From NCBI RefSeq assembly GCF_019578655.1, contig NC_063259.1, forward strand, positions 18,194,489 through 18,258,488: a DNA stretch of 64,000 nucleotides, in the 5' to 3' direction. The notes under the pieces are model-generated. The model saw only the letters and a list, made by a program, of their open reading frames with translations, ran no database searches and had not been told where the DNA came from. This document shows positions 10,603-21,990 of the stretch, piece by piece. The number at the start of each line of letters is the position of its first letter. Position 1 is the stretch's first letter. Source of the DNA: Ricinus communis (lineage: Eukaryota > Streptophyta > Magnoliopsida > Malpighiales > Euphorbiaceae). A program made the translations under genes and the position numbers.

Positions 10603-11855
10603 TGATATTTATCCCATCTCAGTTATTTGTTTATTCTTTGTGTAATTGTTTGTAAAATTTTTAAAAATTTTCACTTTGTTTTGATGCTCTTACTGTTGAC
10701 TTGCTTTTGAAATCCTGTTTATGTCCATGTGATCGGGTAAAACCGATAGTGTTGAGTTTTGCGAAAGAATGTAAGATAATTAGTTTGAGTTTTTGCACTA
10801 AGTTGCTTTGGTTTATTTAATTCTGTTTTGATGATTTTTGTTTGGAACCTATTTAAAAGCACACTTGTGAGAAATTGAGCCTAAATTGTAAGCATACACT
10901 TTATATGCTTGTATTTATTTCTTGTTGAGAGTGCCACCATCGCCTTTACTTTTAGAACTTGCTCGGTAATGCTTATGAGGGCCACAAGGAGAGTTTAACA
11001 CTTTGGTATGATAGAGGCACTTAGGTTTTTCATTCTAGCCAAATAGCCTTCATTCGTTTATTGCTTCTGTAGATAACCCCTTCTTTTACCATTTTTTTTA
11101 TCATATTCCATTACCACTTAGTTTTATTCTGCTTTGGGTTATGATTTTGCATATGAGTTGTTTTTATTGGGAATTTTTGTATTGGGAATAGTGTGGAATC
11201 TTATAGCAGCTTTCTTCAATCCAAAAGAAATTCACTCTATTATGTGAATGTTCTTCCTTTATGAAAAAAAAGAAAAAAAAAGAAAAAAAAGAAATAGAAG
11301 AATAAGAGGGAAAGGTGATGAAAAGAAAGAAAGTAAATAAGCTAAACATTTTGACTTGATTCCTATTTCCCACCTTGGACTACTGTCCATTGCTTACCCC
11401 TTATGATCATTGTGGCTTGTGTACAGGTCATGTATTTCATTGCAGAACACCATAGGTTCAACTCTTACCAAATTTACCTACCCCTACCTAATCCCCATTA
11501 CAACCCTTATAAAGACCTCTTGACATGGTTGTTGACTCTCCATAAGTGGTAGGAGTAGGATTTAAGAGCAAGCATATAGTAAGTAAGGCAGTAGTTGATG
11601 CATTGAGCGATTAAACACTACCCTTTAAACACTTTAAGTGATTTAGAGTGAATCTAGTGAGCAGTTGGTTCTGAATAATTTTGTTGAGACAATATTTTGC
11701 GAATTATTGGCATCTTGGTTGTGATACTTGAATTGATTGCTTCATTTCTTTTTCTTTGACTTACGCTTGTTAAGGATATGTGCAGGAGCTCTCTAGCTTG
11801 TTTGTCAGTTTAAGTGTTGTTCCTTAGTGGTTTATTTTCCTTATTTTACTTTTGA
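10603..11855 (+). other. 1.25-kb non-coding 3' spacer of A'
   Basis: No gene is visible. It aligns with the reverse of 59215-60560 in G, so it is a shared family segment. It includes an A-rich simple run at about 11263-11300. Confidence 0.75.
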
Positions 11856-11894
11856 TTGCTTGAGGACAAGCAATGAGCTAAGTGTGGGGTTATT
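11856..11894 (+). other. Hairpin and LTR-proximal polypurine tract of A'
   Basis: TTGCTTGAGGACAAGCAA (11856-11873) is an inverted repeat. CTAAGTGTGGGGTTATT (11878-11894) abuts the 3' LTR. The tract primes plus-strand DNA in this class of elements. Confidence 0.85.
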
Positions 11895-13311
11895 TGATGT
11901 GCGTAAAATACAAACATCTAAATGGGACTTTTAAGATTAATTTTATGGACATTTGAATGTGAATTGGTCCCAACACTCACCCTATGCGTCTGTTTGTGTG
12001 CATTAGGTTCAAAAGAAGTCAAAGAATGATAAATGGAAGAATTGGAGCATAATGGGATGTCAAAGCTGCCGAAACACGCTAAGTACGAGCATGAGGAAGC
12101 TGAACATGGCCGTGCTAGTTTCAACACTGGCCGTGTTCCTAACACAAGCACCAACACGGTCGTGTTGGGTGCATCAAACATCAAAGAAGAAGAGGCGTTA
12201 GGGAGCACGACCACAGAGAGTAACACGGACAGGAACACAGCCATGTTCACGGCAACAGGACGAATTAATTAAAAGAAAAAGCAAGAGGAAAGAAAGGAGA
12301 ACGGGGGAGAACGTCCCAAACCGTAATATTTCTCTCTCTAAGGGTTTTCTGAGCTGGAACTAAGGGAAAAGGAGACTTGGATCAAGGTTTCAATCGGATT
12401 GCTTTCAAAGATTGAAGATTGGGCGAGGTTCGTTGATTGGTTTTCAAATCGAGCAAGAGGAACAAGAATCGATTCAATTCGAGCAAGAGGAATTGAGGCT
12501 GTTTACTCTCATCCAAGGGTGTAATCGGGTTTTCTCTACCTTTACTCATTGTTGTAATTGAATTCTTGTGGATTTTGATAATGAACATGATTAGCTAGAT
12601 TGATTAAATCCATTGGGATTTCTTTACTATGTTGGCTTAGTATTATATTGTTGGATTGTTTGGGTTAGTTTTGTATTCTTCTTGCTTTCAGTATTAATAA
12701 GATAATGCATTATTCATGAGACGTTGTGAATTGTGTGTTTAGATTGCTTTGTGTGATTCAGAAGTCCATTTCGCAATTGAAATTTTGAATAGCAAGAACT
12801 GGTTAATAATCGCTTACAAATAAGGATAATTAACTAGCCGAATTAAGAATTAACAAAGCTTAATAGAGGCGGATTAAAGCTTAATGCCAATTTAAGAATC
12901 AATCGTTAGGAAAAGATTCCAAGTTTAAGTTATTAGATTTAGGAATTCGGTTCTCTCTCTCGAGAAATCGAATTCGGTTAAGAATTCATCCACGGGTAGC
13001 ATAATTAGACTCACCAATCCTTTATCTTTTGTTTGATTGCAACTAGTTTAGGTTCCCTTTGGGTTTGCTTTCTTGTCTTGGTTATTTTATTTATCAATTA
13101 TTTCTGCATCTCACTTAGAACTTAGCTTGTAGCTGTTAGTTGGTTTAGAAATTATTCATCACTCATTTTAGGTTAATATAACAAAGAACAAAGGAGTAAC
13201 TCTAGGCTTTCACTTTCTCGAGAAATACGACCTTGATACTCGCTATTAGTGCTAGACTGCATCGATAGGTACACTGCCTTAGATTGTAGCTAACACAAGT
13301 AGCACACATCA
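11895..13311 (+). repeat. 3' LTR of element A' (1417 bp)
   Basis: It begins TGATGTGCGTAAAATAC, ends AGCACACATCA and is followed by the repeated target CTAAG. Confidence 0.93.
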
Positions 13312-14320
13312 CTAAGCGTGATTTAGAACTATTAAGAGTTGTTAATTCTTAATCCGGTGAGTGAATTAACCTTATCTCTAAGTGTTAACTACCAGTTCTT
13401 ACCATTTAATTTCTAGTTGTAAAAAGCATTTCTCAATGTCAAGAAACAACCTAGAAGACAATTAATTTAATGTCTCAAATTAATTGAATCAAATTTTATT
13501 ACTAAACAGTAAGAAGATTACAAAAATGGCAGATAAAAATCCAATAATTAAACACAATCCATCAACAAAAGTGAACCCCAATGGGTTCGGCAGTCCTAGC
13601 TACTCATAATGAAAGAAACAAATACAAAAGAAAATAAATAACAGAAAAGAAAATGGAACATAAAACCGCTCTTCTATCGAATCGGAGTGGGAATGTCGCA
13701 AGTGCCAATTCTGAAACCAGCCTCAAGTATGGATGTCGGATGTCTTGATCAATCGTTTAGAAACTTCAATCTTTGCTTGAATCCTCCAAATCAATCCTTT
13801 TAACTGACGTTGGTCTCCCAAAATGTCAAGAACAGAGGTGCAAAAGTGAAAGGTCGCGCGCGTAGGCAAGTCTAGAAATCAAAAGCGGAACCCTGTCTCA
13901 ATTTACGTGCGCCTACTTATAGGCAGAAGTGCCCTAGCTTGTGCCATGGCCCGTGCCACGGCCCATGCAAATATGCACGGCCCGTGCCACGGCCCGTGCA
14001 AATATGCAATGCCCATACAATGGCCCGTGCAATGGGCAAGGGAGGCCGTGCAAATGTGCATGGTCGTGCAATTGCCTGTGCAAAGGCCTCGAATTATGAG
14101 CTTATCAAGGAATCGACTCCGACAAACATCTAATATGCATAAATCATCCATATAGCTTGGTTTCTGCCCGAAAATCAATCAATTTCCCATCAAGGAGTCT
14201 GAAATCCTGAAAAACTCATAAACATACCAAAGTGTGATCAAACAGGAATAAATATGACTTAAATACATGAATAAACGACTGATAAACAATCAATAAATAT
14301 GCATAGAATCATCTACATCA
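13312..14320 (-). repeat. 5' LTR of element B, second part
   Basis: This continues 7073-7488 after the A' insertion and ends CATCTACATCA, as at 2406. It contains a palindrome block (13936-14090; GCACGGCCCGTGC motifs) and TATA-like sequence CCTATAAGTAGG (minus strand, 13923-13912). Confidence 0.88.
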
Positions 14321-14427
14321 GTAAATCTGGGCTTTTACTTTCCCGAGGAATACGACCTTGATACTCGCCATTAGTGCTAGACTGCATCGATAGGTACACT
14401 GCCTTAGATTGTAGCTAACACAAATAG
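14321..14427 (+). repeat. End of the outer type-A LTR
   Basis: It resumes with the duplicated target GTAAA and runs to CAAATAGC. It has lost about eight terminal bases before joining the RT of element C. Confidence 0.8.
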
Positions 14428-15044
14428 CAAACGTACCATAGGGGCAAGTGAAAGTGGTTTTCTCTTGGTACTGAGGTGCAATGGGAATCTGAGAATAACC
14501 TGAAAAACCATCAAGAAAGCAATAAACCATATCTTGATAAACGTTCTAACATCTAGTCAATAAAAGGAAAGGGAAAATGGTCCTCTTGAGTTGCATCATT
14601 AAGCCTCCTGTAATCAATGCAAACTCGAAAACTAGTTATCTTCCTAGTCGGTATCAGCTCATCCTTCTCATTCTTGACCACTATCATACCTCCCTTCTTG
14701 GGCATAACTTGCACAGGACTAACCCAAGAGCTGTTAGAAATAGAGTAAATCAAACATGCATTCAAAAGTTTAATTACCTCCTTTTTTACTACTTCCTTCA
14801 TGTTCTGGTTCAACCGTCGCTCTGGCTGTACCACTAGCCTGTAACTATCCTCCATCAGGATCTTATGTGAAAAATAACTGGGATTGATTTTAGGAATGTC
14901 TGCAATCTTGTATGCAAAGGCCTCGGGGTACTTTTTGAGAGAGGCTAATGTCATCTCCCTCTTCTCAAGAGCCAAATCAACTGCAATAATCACTAGCAGC
15001 TTCTCCGCCTCATCTGGATAGGAATAGGTCAAGTGCTTAGGCAA
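14428..15044 (-). pseudogene. Reverse transcriptase N-terminal part, element C
   Basis: The minus strand encodes the pre-RT block (AEKLLVIIAVDLALEKREM), FAYKIADIPKINPS, then RT landmarks RRLNQNMKEVVKKEVIKLL, WVSPVQVMPKKGGM and FRVCIDYRRLNDAT. After a stop and frameshift near 14552 come GFSGYSQIPIAP and EKTTFTCPYGTF. The frame ends at 14427, before the catalytic (Y/F)MDD motif, so no active enzyme is possible. RT would copy the element RNA into DNA. Confidence 0.85.
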
Positions 15045-15989
15045 CTACTTCAACTCTAAGGCTAGTGGCTCCTCAAGTGAAGGTCTTAATTCCTGCACCC
15101 CTGACCTGTCAATATCAACAAAATGGTCAGCAGACCTCCTAGGCTCACTAGCCAGCAAACAAGCAAGTTGTTCCAACACATCCTCGTTGGACAACTCCTC
15201 TTCATCCTCAACATGTAATGCCACCTGCAAAGGATCATCAAGTAATATTTCTTACAATTTAGACCCCACAATATCATCTAAAACATCCACAGAATCTACA
15301 GTATCATCATGGTCAAGTGAATGTCTCATAGAAGTGCTAAGGTCAAAGGTAATAGTCTCATCACCTACTCTAAGCTATAATTTTCCATCACACACATTTA
15401 TAATAGCTCTAGATGTTGCAAGGAAAGGTCTACCTAGGATTGAAGGTACGCTATTCTCACCCTCCATATCCATAACAATAAAATCAACAGGAAATATAAA
15501 CTTGTCTACCTTAACAAGTACATCCTCAACTATTCCCCTAGGAAATTTCACAGTCCTATTCGCTAACTTTGCGCTCATCCTAGTAGGTTTTGGCTCACTC
15601 AAACCTAATTTTTCAAACAAACTGCTAGGCATTAAATTGATGCTAGCTCCTAAATCAGCTAAAGCATCACTAATATGCAAATCACCAATAATACAGGGAA
15701 CAGTAAAACTCCCTGGATAATGCCTCTTTACTGGTAGCTTGTTTTAAAGAATGGCTGAGCACTCCTCATGTATCACTAGTCCCAAGTCCTCCAACTTCCT
15801 TTTGTTGCTTAGAATCTCCTTCAAGAATCTCGCATACCTGGGCATCTGCGATATAGCCTCAACAAAAGGTAGGGTAATCCTCAGTTGCTTAAATAAATCC
15901 AAAAACTTACCAAACTGTTGATCAACCTTTTCCTGCTTCAACCTGGCAAGATATGGATTTGGCGATTGGTATTCTCTCACAGGACTCAT
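15045..15989 (-). pseudogene. Protease and pre-RT linker, element C
   Basis: The catalytic motif DLGASINLMPSSLF sits near 15660-15620 and LGRPFLATSRA near 15435-15405, both typical of the Athila-type aspartic protease. Upstream is the QFGKFLDLFKQLRITLPF linker (about 15920-15865). Downstream is an acidic linker with NEDVLEQLACLLASEP. Stops interrupt the frame near 15744, 15377, 15257 and 15045. Confidence 0.85.
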
Positions 15990-17459
15990 CTTCTTATCCT
16001 CAGTTCAGGCAAGCTCTGTCACCTTAGGCTCTGGCTCCTTCCTGGCTGGCTCATCCTGCATAACAATATCATCGTCAACCATAGGTAAAGAGCTAGCTAA
16101 GTACTTACCTGATCTCAAGGTGACAGCCTTGACATGCTCCCTTGGGTTTGACTTTATGGTGCTGGGGAGTATCCCTGGCTATCTCTCAACCAGCATCTTA
16201 GATATTTGGCCTCTAAATTCTGTATGAAGGCCTGCTGATTTCTAAGTGTTGTGTCCGTCTGCTGAAACCTATTCTCTAAAGTGGACACAAACTTCATCAT
16301 CAACTCTTCTAAATTTGGTTTCTTTTCCTGGTTCTAAGGTAGTTGAGGGAGAATAGTCTGTTGTTAGGGTTGCAGCTGGTGCAACTGCTGAAATCCTACT
16401 GAACCCTGGCTATTGTTATTTCGCCATCCAAAGTTGGGATGGTTTCTCCACCTTGGGTTGTATGTGTAGATGTACGGGTTATTCTGCTGCCTAGGTGCAT
16501 TTCCCATATAATCAACCTGTTCATGGTTAGCAAAAGAAGAAGATGAAGAAGAAGCAAACATACCTCCCGTATTACAGTTTGCACTGTAGTGTGGGCCACC
16601 ATAAAACTCGTAGTGCTGGTCGATCTTCTTGGCTAAAAGCTCCACTTGAGATGCCAAGGCTGATGTAGAATCTACCTAGTTCACCACTCCTTGCCATCTT
16701 GGCCTACTCCTAGAAGACTGCCATTGATATGTGTTCATGGCCATCTCCTCAATTAAATTATGGGCCTGCTCTAGTGTCTTACTATTGATGGCCCCACCTG
16801 CACTTGCATCCATAATGGCAAACCATGGTGTGGGCAACATCCTAGTAAGTCCTTGTACCTCTCCCACGCATCATACATGCTCTCATCATCAAATTACATA
16901 AAAGGAGAAATATCATTACGCATCTTTGTAGTCTTAGTAAGAGGAAAGTACTTGTAAAGAAATTTCTCAGCTAAAGAACTCCAAGTGGTGATAGTGTTAG
17001 CTAGTAGGGACTGTCGCCATCTCTTTGTTCTATCCCTCAAGGAAAATAGGAGCAGCCTAAGCCGAATGGCATCATCGGTAGTCCCATTTATCTTGAAGGT
17101 ATTATAAATCTCCAAGAAATTCATGATGTAGGCATTAGGAACTTCATTAGGCAAGCCCCCAAATTGTACACGCTGCTGCACCATCTGAATGACATTTGGC
17201 TTAATTTTAAAGTTATTTACTGCAACAGCTGGCCTCACTATACTAGTGTGTGTCCGCTCCAGGAAAGGTCTAGCAAACTCATACATTGTCCTGTTTGTTC
17301 AGCGATGTTGTTGGTGTCGTCTCCCATGTTTATTGGTGTATGGACAGGAGTCTCAATCTGCTCCTCCTCCTCCACGTCTAATCTCTTCCTTAGCTGCTTG
17401 AGGGATCGGTTTGGTTCAGACAGAGGGTCTACTGGTGCAGGATTAGAACTCCTAGTCAT
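15990..17459 (-). pseudogene. Gag, element C
   Basis: The start MTRSSNPAPVDPLSE is at 17459. Capsid landmarks are [31 protein letters not shown] (about 17115-17055), SLAEKFLYKYFP and PHHGLPLWMQV. The knuckle near 16615 reads YEFYGGPHYSANC, so both N-side cysteines have become tyrosine. Then come YNPRWRNHPNFGWRN and KPNLEELMMKF. Several stops and frameshifts interrupt it. Confidence 0.85.
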
Positions 17460-17600
17460 AAACTATTTGAAATAAATAAGGCAGCAACAAACCAAGCAAA
17501 TAAATGAATGAATAAATGGATAAAAAGTAAATGACAAAAATAGAAAAGAAAAATGACTAAAGTAACAAACAGCAAATTTCACTCTAGTTTTCAAACAAAG

Positions 17601-17619
17601 TTCCCCGGCAATGGCGCCA
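17601..17619 (-). other. Primer-binding site of element C
   Basis: The minus strand reads TGGCGCCATTGCCGGGGAA, one mismatch from the tRNA-Asp type. Confidence 0.9.
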
Positions 17620-17625
17620 AAAACT

Positions 17626-19012
17626 TGATGCGCTGCATATGTAACTACAACTAAGGTAGTGAACCTATCGATGTAGCCTAGCACAACGACAAGTATTAAA
17701 ATATCGTATTCCTCGAGAAAATGAAATCCTAGAGTTACTACTTCGTTCTTTGTTATCTAGCCTAAAATTAATGACAGATGGTTTCTAGATTTACTAATGA
17801 CTAAAAGATAAGTTCCAAATGGAATGCGAGAATGAATGAGTAAATAGAACAATTAAGACAAGAAAGCAAACCCAAAAGGAACCTAGACTAGTTGTCAATC
17901 AAATAAAAGATAACAGATTGTTGAGTCCAATTATGCTACCCGTGGATGGATTCTTAACTGAATTCGGTTTCCCTCTCAAGACAACTGAATTCCTAAACCT
18001 AAGAACCTAAAGTTGGAATCTCTTCCTAATGATTGATTATTAAGTTAGCCTTAAGCTTTAATCTGCCTCTATTAAGCTTTGTTAATTCTTAATCCGATAA
18101 ATTAATTAATCTTATCTCTAAGTGCAAATTAACCTGATCTTGCAATTAAATTTCCAAACTCAATTAGAATTTCTCAATTGCTAAAGAATTCTATAAACAG
18201 TAATCAACACATTCAATGTAAAGAAAGCTTAATTTAATTATTAATTGCAAAAAGAATATAGAAAGGAACTCAAACAATCCTAACAATTCAATACTAAGCC
18301 AACATAGTAAGGAATCCCAATGGGTACAACCAATCTAGCTACATTTGTTCACGTCTAAAGCGAATAGCAATTCAATAACAGTGAAAGAATAAAGAAATCA
18401 AAACATATACACCCTTTTCCTAGAATTGGATGAACAGCTTAAAGCCTTGATCTACACTACAGTTGATCTCCAAAATTACTCCTTGATTTTCTCCAAAACT
18501 CCTCAATCTTCAATCCAAAACCCAAATCACGAATCTGATGTTCCTTTTATTCGCTGATCTGGAATTCTCCCTTTCTCTTTTTGGCTTGTTCCTTTTATTC
18601 ATTGCGCAAATACGGTTGGACTCCAATTGATAGAATGAGTTGAATCGACCATGGTCGTGTTCTTGCCTGTGTTTCTTGCCTGTGTTAGTAAACACAGGCC
18701 GTGTTCTAGCTCGTGTTACCCAACACTGGCTGTGCTCTAGGGCGTGGTACCCTCGGAAAATATGTTGAATCAAAGCGCTCAAGCTACATGGCCTGGAATT
18801 TCTGCACAGGCTCCGACACGGGTCGTGTTGACTTCCTAAAAGTCAACCCAAGGTCAAAAAGCTTTTGATTCCATCCATTTTCGCCTGCAGTTGATCTAAA
18901 ATTGCTAAAGATTATTATGGATTCCATAAAATCTCTCGAACACGCGATTATTGAACATGGTGATCTTGAATAAAATATAATAAATGCTAAGAGAATTCAC
19001 AATAATATGTCA
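17626..19012 (-). repeat. 5' LTR of element C (type-C LTR)
   Basis: It begins TGATGCGCTGC on the plus strand and extends to about 19012, where an inverted second copy starts. CACAGGCCGTGTT-type motifs lie at about 18650-18840, with GAATAAAAGG as a possible TATA on the minus strand near 18600-18590. The upper boundary is approximate. Confidence 0.75.
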
Positions 19013-19017
19013 GTAAA

Positions 19018-19909
19018 TATGTGTAAAACTATGCATATCAATATTATTGTGCATTTTCTTAGCATCTATTGTGTTTTTATTCTAAGATCACCCGTGTTTT
19101 GTGTCCTTTCGTATTCTAGGAGATTTTATAGGTCCATCATTAGTTTTTTGAGCAATTTTAGATTAATTTCGGACGAAAACGGACGTAATTAGAAGCGTTT
19201 GACCTTGGGTTGACTTTTAGAAAGTCAACACAGGCCGTGTTAGAGCTTATGTAGAAATTCCAAGCTGTGTAGCTTAAGCACTTTGAAGCAGCACGTTTTC
19301 CGAGGATAACATACCTAGGAGAACGGCCCGTGTTGGCTAACACGGGTAAGAACATGCCCTTGTTATAGTCGAGAACACGGCACGTGTTGGTAACACGGGC
19401 CAGAACATGCCTTTGCTCGATTCAGTTCATTCTGTCATTTGGAGACCAACACAGCCAAGACACAGCCTCTGTTCAGGGACACGAGTGAGAACACACCCGT
19501 ATTTGCACATAGTATAAATTGAATGAGCCAAAAAGAGAAAAGGGAGTTCCAGATCGGCGACTTTGACTCTTCATCTTCCTTTGTAATTTTGCTAGACGTG
19601 TTTGAGGCATTTCAAGGCAGCTTTTAGGTGATTCCACCTTTTAATGTCAAATTTGTGATTCTATAATTGAATTGAAGATTAAAGAGGAGTTTTGGAGCAA
19701 ATCAAGGGGCAATTCTAGAGATCATTTGTAGTGCGAATCAAGACTTTGAGTTGTTCATCTAATTCTAGGAAAAGAGTGTACATGTTTCAATTTCTTTATT
19801 CTTTCATTGTAATTGAATTCCTATTTATTTTAGTCATGAACATGTGTAGCTAGATTAGTTGAATCCACTGGGGTTCCTTGCTATGTTAGATTTGTATTGA
19901 ATTGTTAAG
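19018..19909 (+). repeat. Inverted second type-C LTR, 3'-truncated
   Basis: It matches the reverse complement of about 18290-19010, for example CTTAGCAT(C/T)TATT near 19058 and TTGAATCCACTGGGGTTCC near 19859. CACGG/CCGTG motifs (19225-19505) precede a good TATA box, TATAAAT, at 19513-19519. It stops at about 19909, next to unrelated sequence. Confidence 0.75.
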
Positions 19910-20458
19910 TCACCCTGCCGTGTGAAAAGAGGGAGAAAATTAAAAAAAAATTGGCCGAGCATCACCCAAGCTTACACGGGGAGTACATAGGAAGTCATAT
20001 CGCCGTTTACTCATCTCTTACAAAAAAGCTGAGAATGAGATAGTTTCATATGAAGAGCACACGGCTAGCTCATACCGTCTTGTAAGAAGAGAAAAAAACA
20101 TCCAAAGCTACAACCACCTCACACAGCTAGCTCACACCGGTATCTCTCCCGTGTGCATACATATGTCAAAAGCACAGATTCTCACCACAGTTACACGGGT
20201 AGGCACACGCAATGTGGTCTCACTGTGTCACACAGAGAGATTATTTTTAACTCTTTTAAAGGCTCTTTCACACAAAATCAAAGCAACAACTCTCCTATTC
20301 TCTCTATCTCCTTCTCCTTCTCCTTCTTCCTTCTGGCACTACATGCCATTAAACTCTCCCTCACACACTAAAGAATGGAGTACAATTCACTTTCACACTT
20401 TTATCATCTCTCTTGGTTGGATTTTGCTTGAGTATTATTTCAATTTTTACAAAAAACC
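19910..20458 (+). promoter_or_regulatory. Spacer upstream of env-like relic with CACACGG/CCGTGTG motifs
   Basis: CACGG-CCGTG half-sites recur (about 19916-20210), followed by a CT-rich stretch (20280-20330) and then the ATG at 20459. The position mirrors the spacer before the env-like ORF in G (62960-63240). I see no clear TATA here. Confidence 0.35.
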
Positions 20459-21990
20459 ATGGCGCCTAAGAAGAAGTCTATGGCTAAGAAACCCACCATG
20501 TAACTCCCTACCAAATGACTAAGAAGAGAGAGCACCTCTTCCCAAATTCCTCTTACTATCACTCCTCTAGTTTCTTTTAATAGGAACCATCCCTCGATTC
20601 AATTTACCGAGATTATTTCAAGAGCTCGTTTTGAGCACCTAGCCAACAAGAAGTTTTCTCCTACTTGCCATTTCGATTAGGATTTTATGAGATCAGTGGG
20701 TTTTGAAGAACAGTTGAGGAGCTGAGTAAATCAACAGGCTTGGAAGAACTTCTTTAAAATCTCTGAACCCGCATATAGGGAGATTAAACTTGAGTTTTAT
20801 TGCTCTCTTTGATTTGAAGTTACCTAAAAGATTGATTAGATAAACAAAAGCATCAAATTCTGACTTAGGGGAAGCATTTTGAGATGTCCGTGAATGAATT
20901 TATGGTTGTTATAGGTATTTACATTGTGAATGAGGTAAATTCTACAGATTATTTGTATGCTCCATTTAAATTTTATAGTACCCATAATGCGAAATGAGTG
21001 TGGGAAAAGCTTGCTACAAATACTCCTAGTTATGTCACTTCAAAAATCTAAAGCTTCTACACTTATATCTTTTCCTTTAAGATTTCTGCATTTTTATTTA
21101 TGACAATTGTAATGTGTAGAAGTGTGAGTGGAGGACATTGCTTGAGTTAGGGCCTTTCCTATCTTATGCACTTTGATTAAAATATTAGGTGCAATTTTGC
21201 TTTGTACTTTCTAATCTATTTTATAGAGAAAGCAAAGAAATTTAAAAAAGGTAGTCTTTGCGGTGAGATATATATCACCTAGTTAGCATAAAATTTGGGT
21301 GTTTTTGAGGGTTTGTCCATTATGACTTTAGATGGCCTCCCAAAGCTTATAGGGTATGAGACTTTATAGTGGATGGACAAGCACAAACAAATTTTATCCG
21401 CTATAACTCCTCTGCAAGACTCATTTCCTTTTATTCCGCTAATATATCAATTGAAACCTCCACATGCCACTGATGGTACCTCTAGTGCTTCTGATGATCC
21501 TACAATTGCTAGACCTTCTTCTTCTTCATTTCATCCTCCGGCTAGTGGTGGTGAGCCATATCGTGATTGATGGCCTACAATTATGCTAATTCAAATAAGG
21601 ATAGAAAATCGACTAATTTTGAGCAGCAAATTTATCATTTGGAGATGTAGATGCACGACCTACAATGCTAAGATAACAAGCTATTACATAATCAAAACTG
21701 CGTGATGGACATGCTTAGGAACCAACAGGAGATGATACATTGATAATAGATAAGTATGGACTGGTTGTAGGATTCGATGATGCATTACTGGCAATCCCAG
21801 AATTACACTCTACCGAGGCCTCTACCCAAGTTCTATCAGCAACACTAGGTCTAGCTCGATGATGGAGCAAGCATCCATGACATTGATTCCTATGACAATG
21901 ATGATGATAGCAATGAGGAACCAGTTGATGATCTTGCAGTTGGTGGGATAGTGGTATGGAGGATTGAGCCTCCACTTTATTCTAAAATTT
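20459..21990 (+). pseudogene. Env-like (Athila ORF) relic of element D1
   Basis: The putative start MAPKKKSMAKKP at 20459 has the basic N-terminus expected of this ORF. Downstream in shifting frames are FTEIISRARFEHLANKKFSP, WKNFFKISEPAYREIKLEFY and MSVNEFMVVIGIYIVNEV. The FKISEPAYREIKLEF piece parallels FFEIVEPTYRELTVD in G. A serine-rich C-terminal piece lies at 21460-21565. Many stops make it non-coding. The protein family follows pol in Athila-type elements and has no proven function; env-like is a positional label. Confidence 0.65.

Larger units (their letters stand above)
7489..13311 (+). mobile_element. Element A': non-autonomous Athila-like element with both LTRs
   Basis: It has two type-A LTRs (7489-8947 and 11895-13311), a degenerate PBS, a knuckle-type ORF relic, a short env-like tail, two polypurine tracts and perfect 5-bp flanks CTAAG (7484-7488, 13312-13316). 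No protease, RT, RNase H or integrase is present. The same internal deletion structure recurs in F and G on the other side of the window, so this is a family that multiplied and not one broken copy. Confidence 0.92.
1636..14320 (-). mobile_element. Element B: non-autonomous Athila-like Ty3/gypsy element (gag-protease only)
   Basis: On the minus strand the order is 5' LTR (14320-13312 continued at 7488-7073), PBS (7066-7048), gag (6917-5549), protease ORF (5548-4286), a non-coding 3' region with two polypurine tracts, and the 3' LTR (2406-1636). No RT, RNase H or integrase sequence is present between the protease and the 3' LTR, so the copy could only move with enzymes supplied in trans. It is flanked by GTAAC (1631-1635) and GTAAA (14321-14325). 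Element A' (7489-13311) sits inside its 5' LTR. Confidence 0.85.
14427..19012 (-). mobile_element. Element C: Athila-like element, 5' half
   Basis: Minus-strand order is LTR (19012-17626), PBS (17619-17601), gag, protease and the first part of RT. RT is cut at 14427, where the outer type-A LTR begins. RNase H, integrase and the 3' LTR are not in the window. The simplest reading is that the outer type-A element inserted in C's RT. Confidence 0.8.

Noticed and set aside
13903..14178. Overlapping 82-91 codon frames on both strands rich in His, Pro, Ala and Cys
   Set aside because: They are translations of the GCACGGCCCGTGC repeat block in a type-B LTR. Frames on both strands with repeated words are expected from such repeats.
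15187..15720. 177-codon plus-strand frame
   Set aside because: It is the antisense shadow of the element C protease region, which has the catalytic DLGAS on the minus strand.
20459..21570. A host gene at ATG GCGCCTAAGAAG
   Set aside because: Pieces match the env-like ORF of Athila-type elements and the frame is full of stops. It lies between an env-type spacer and a polypurine tract plus LTR.
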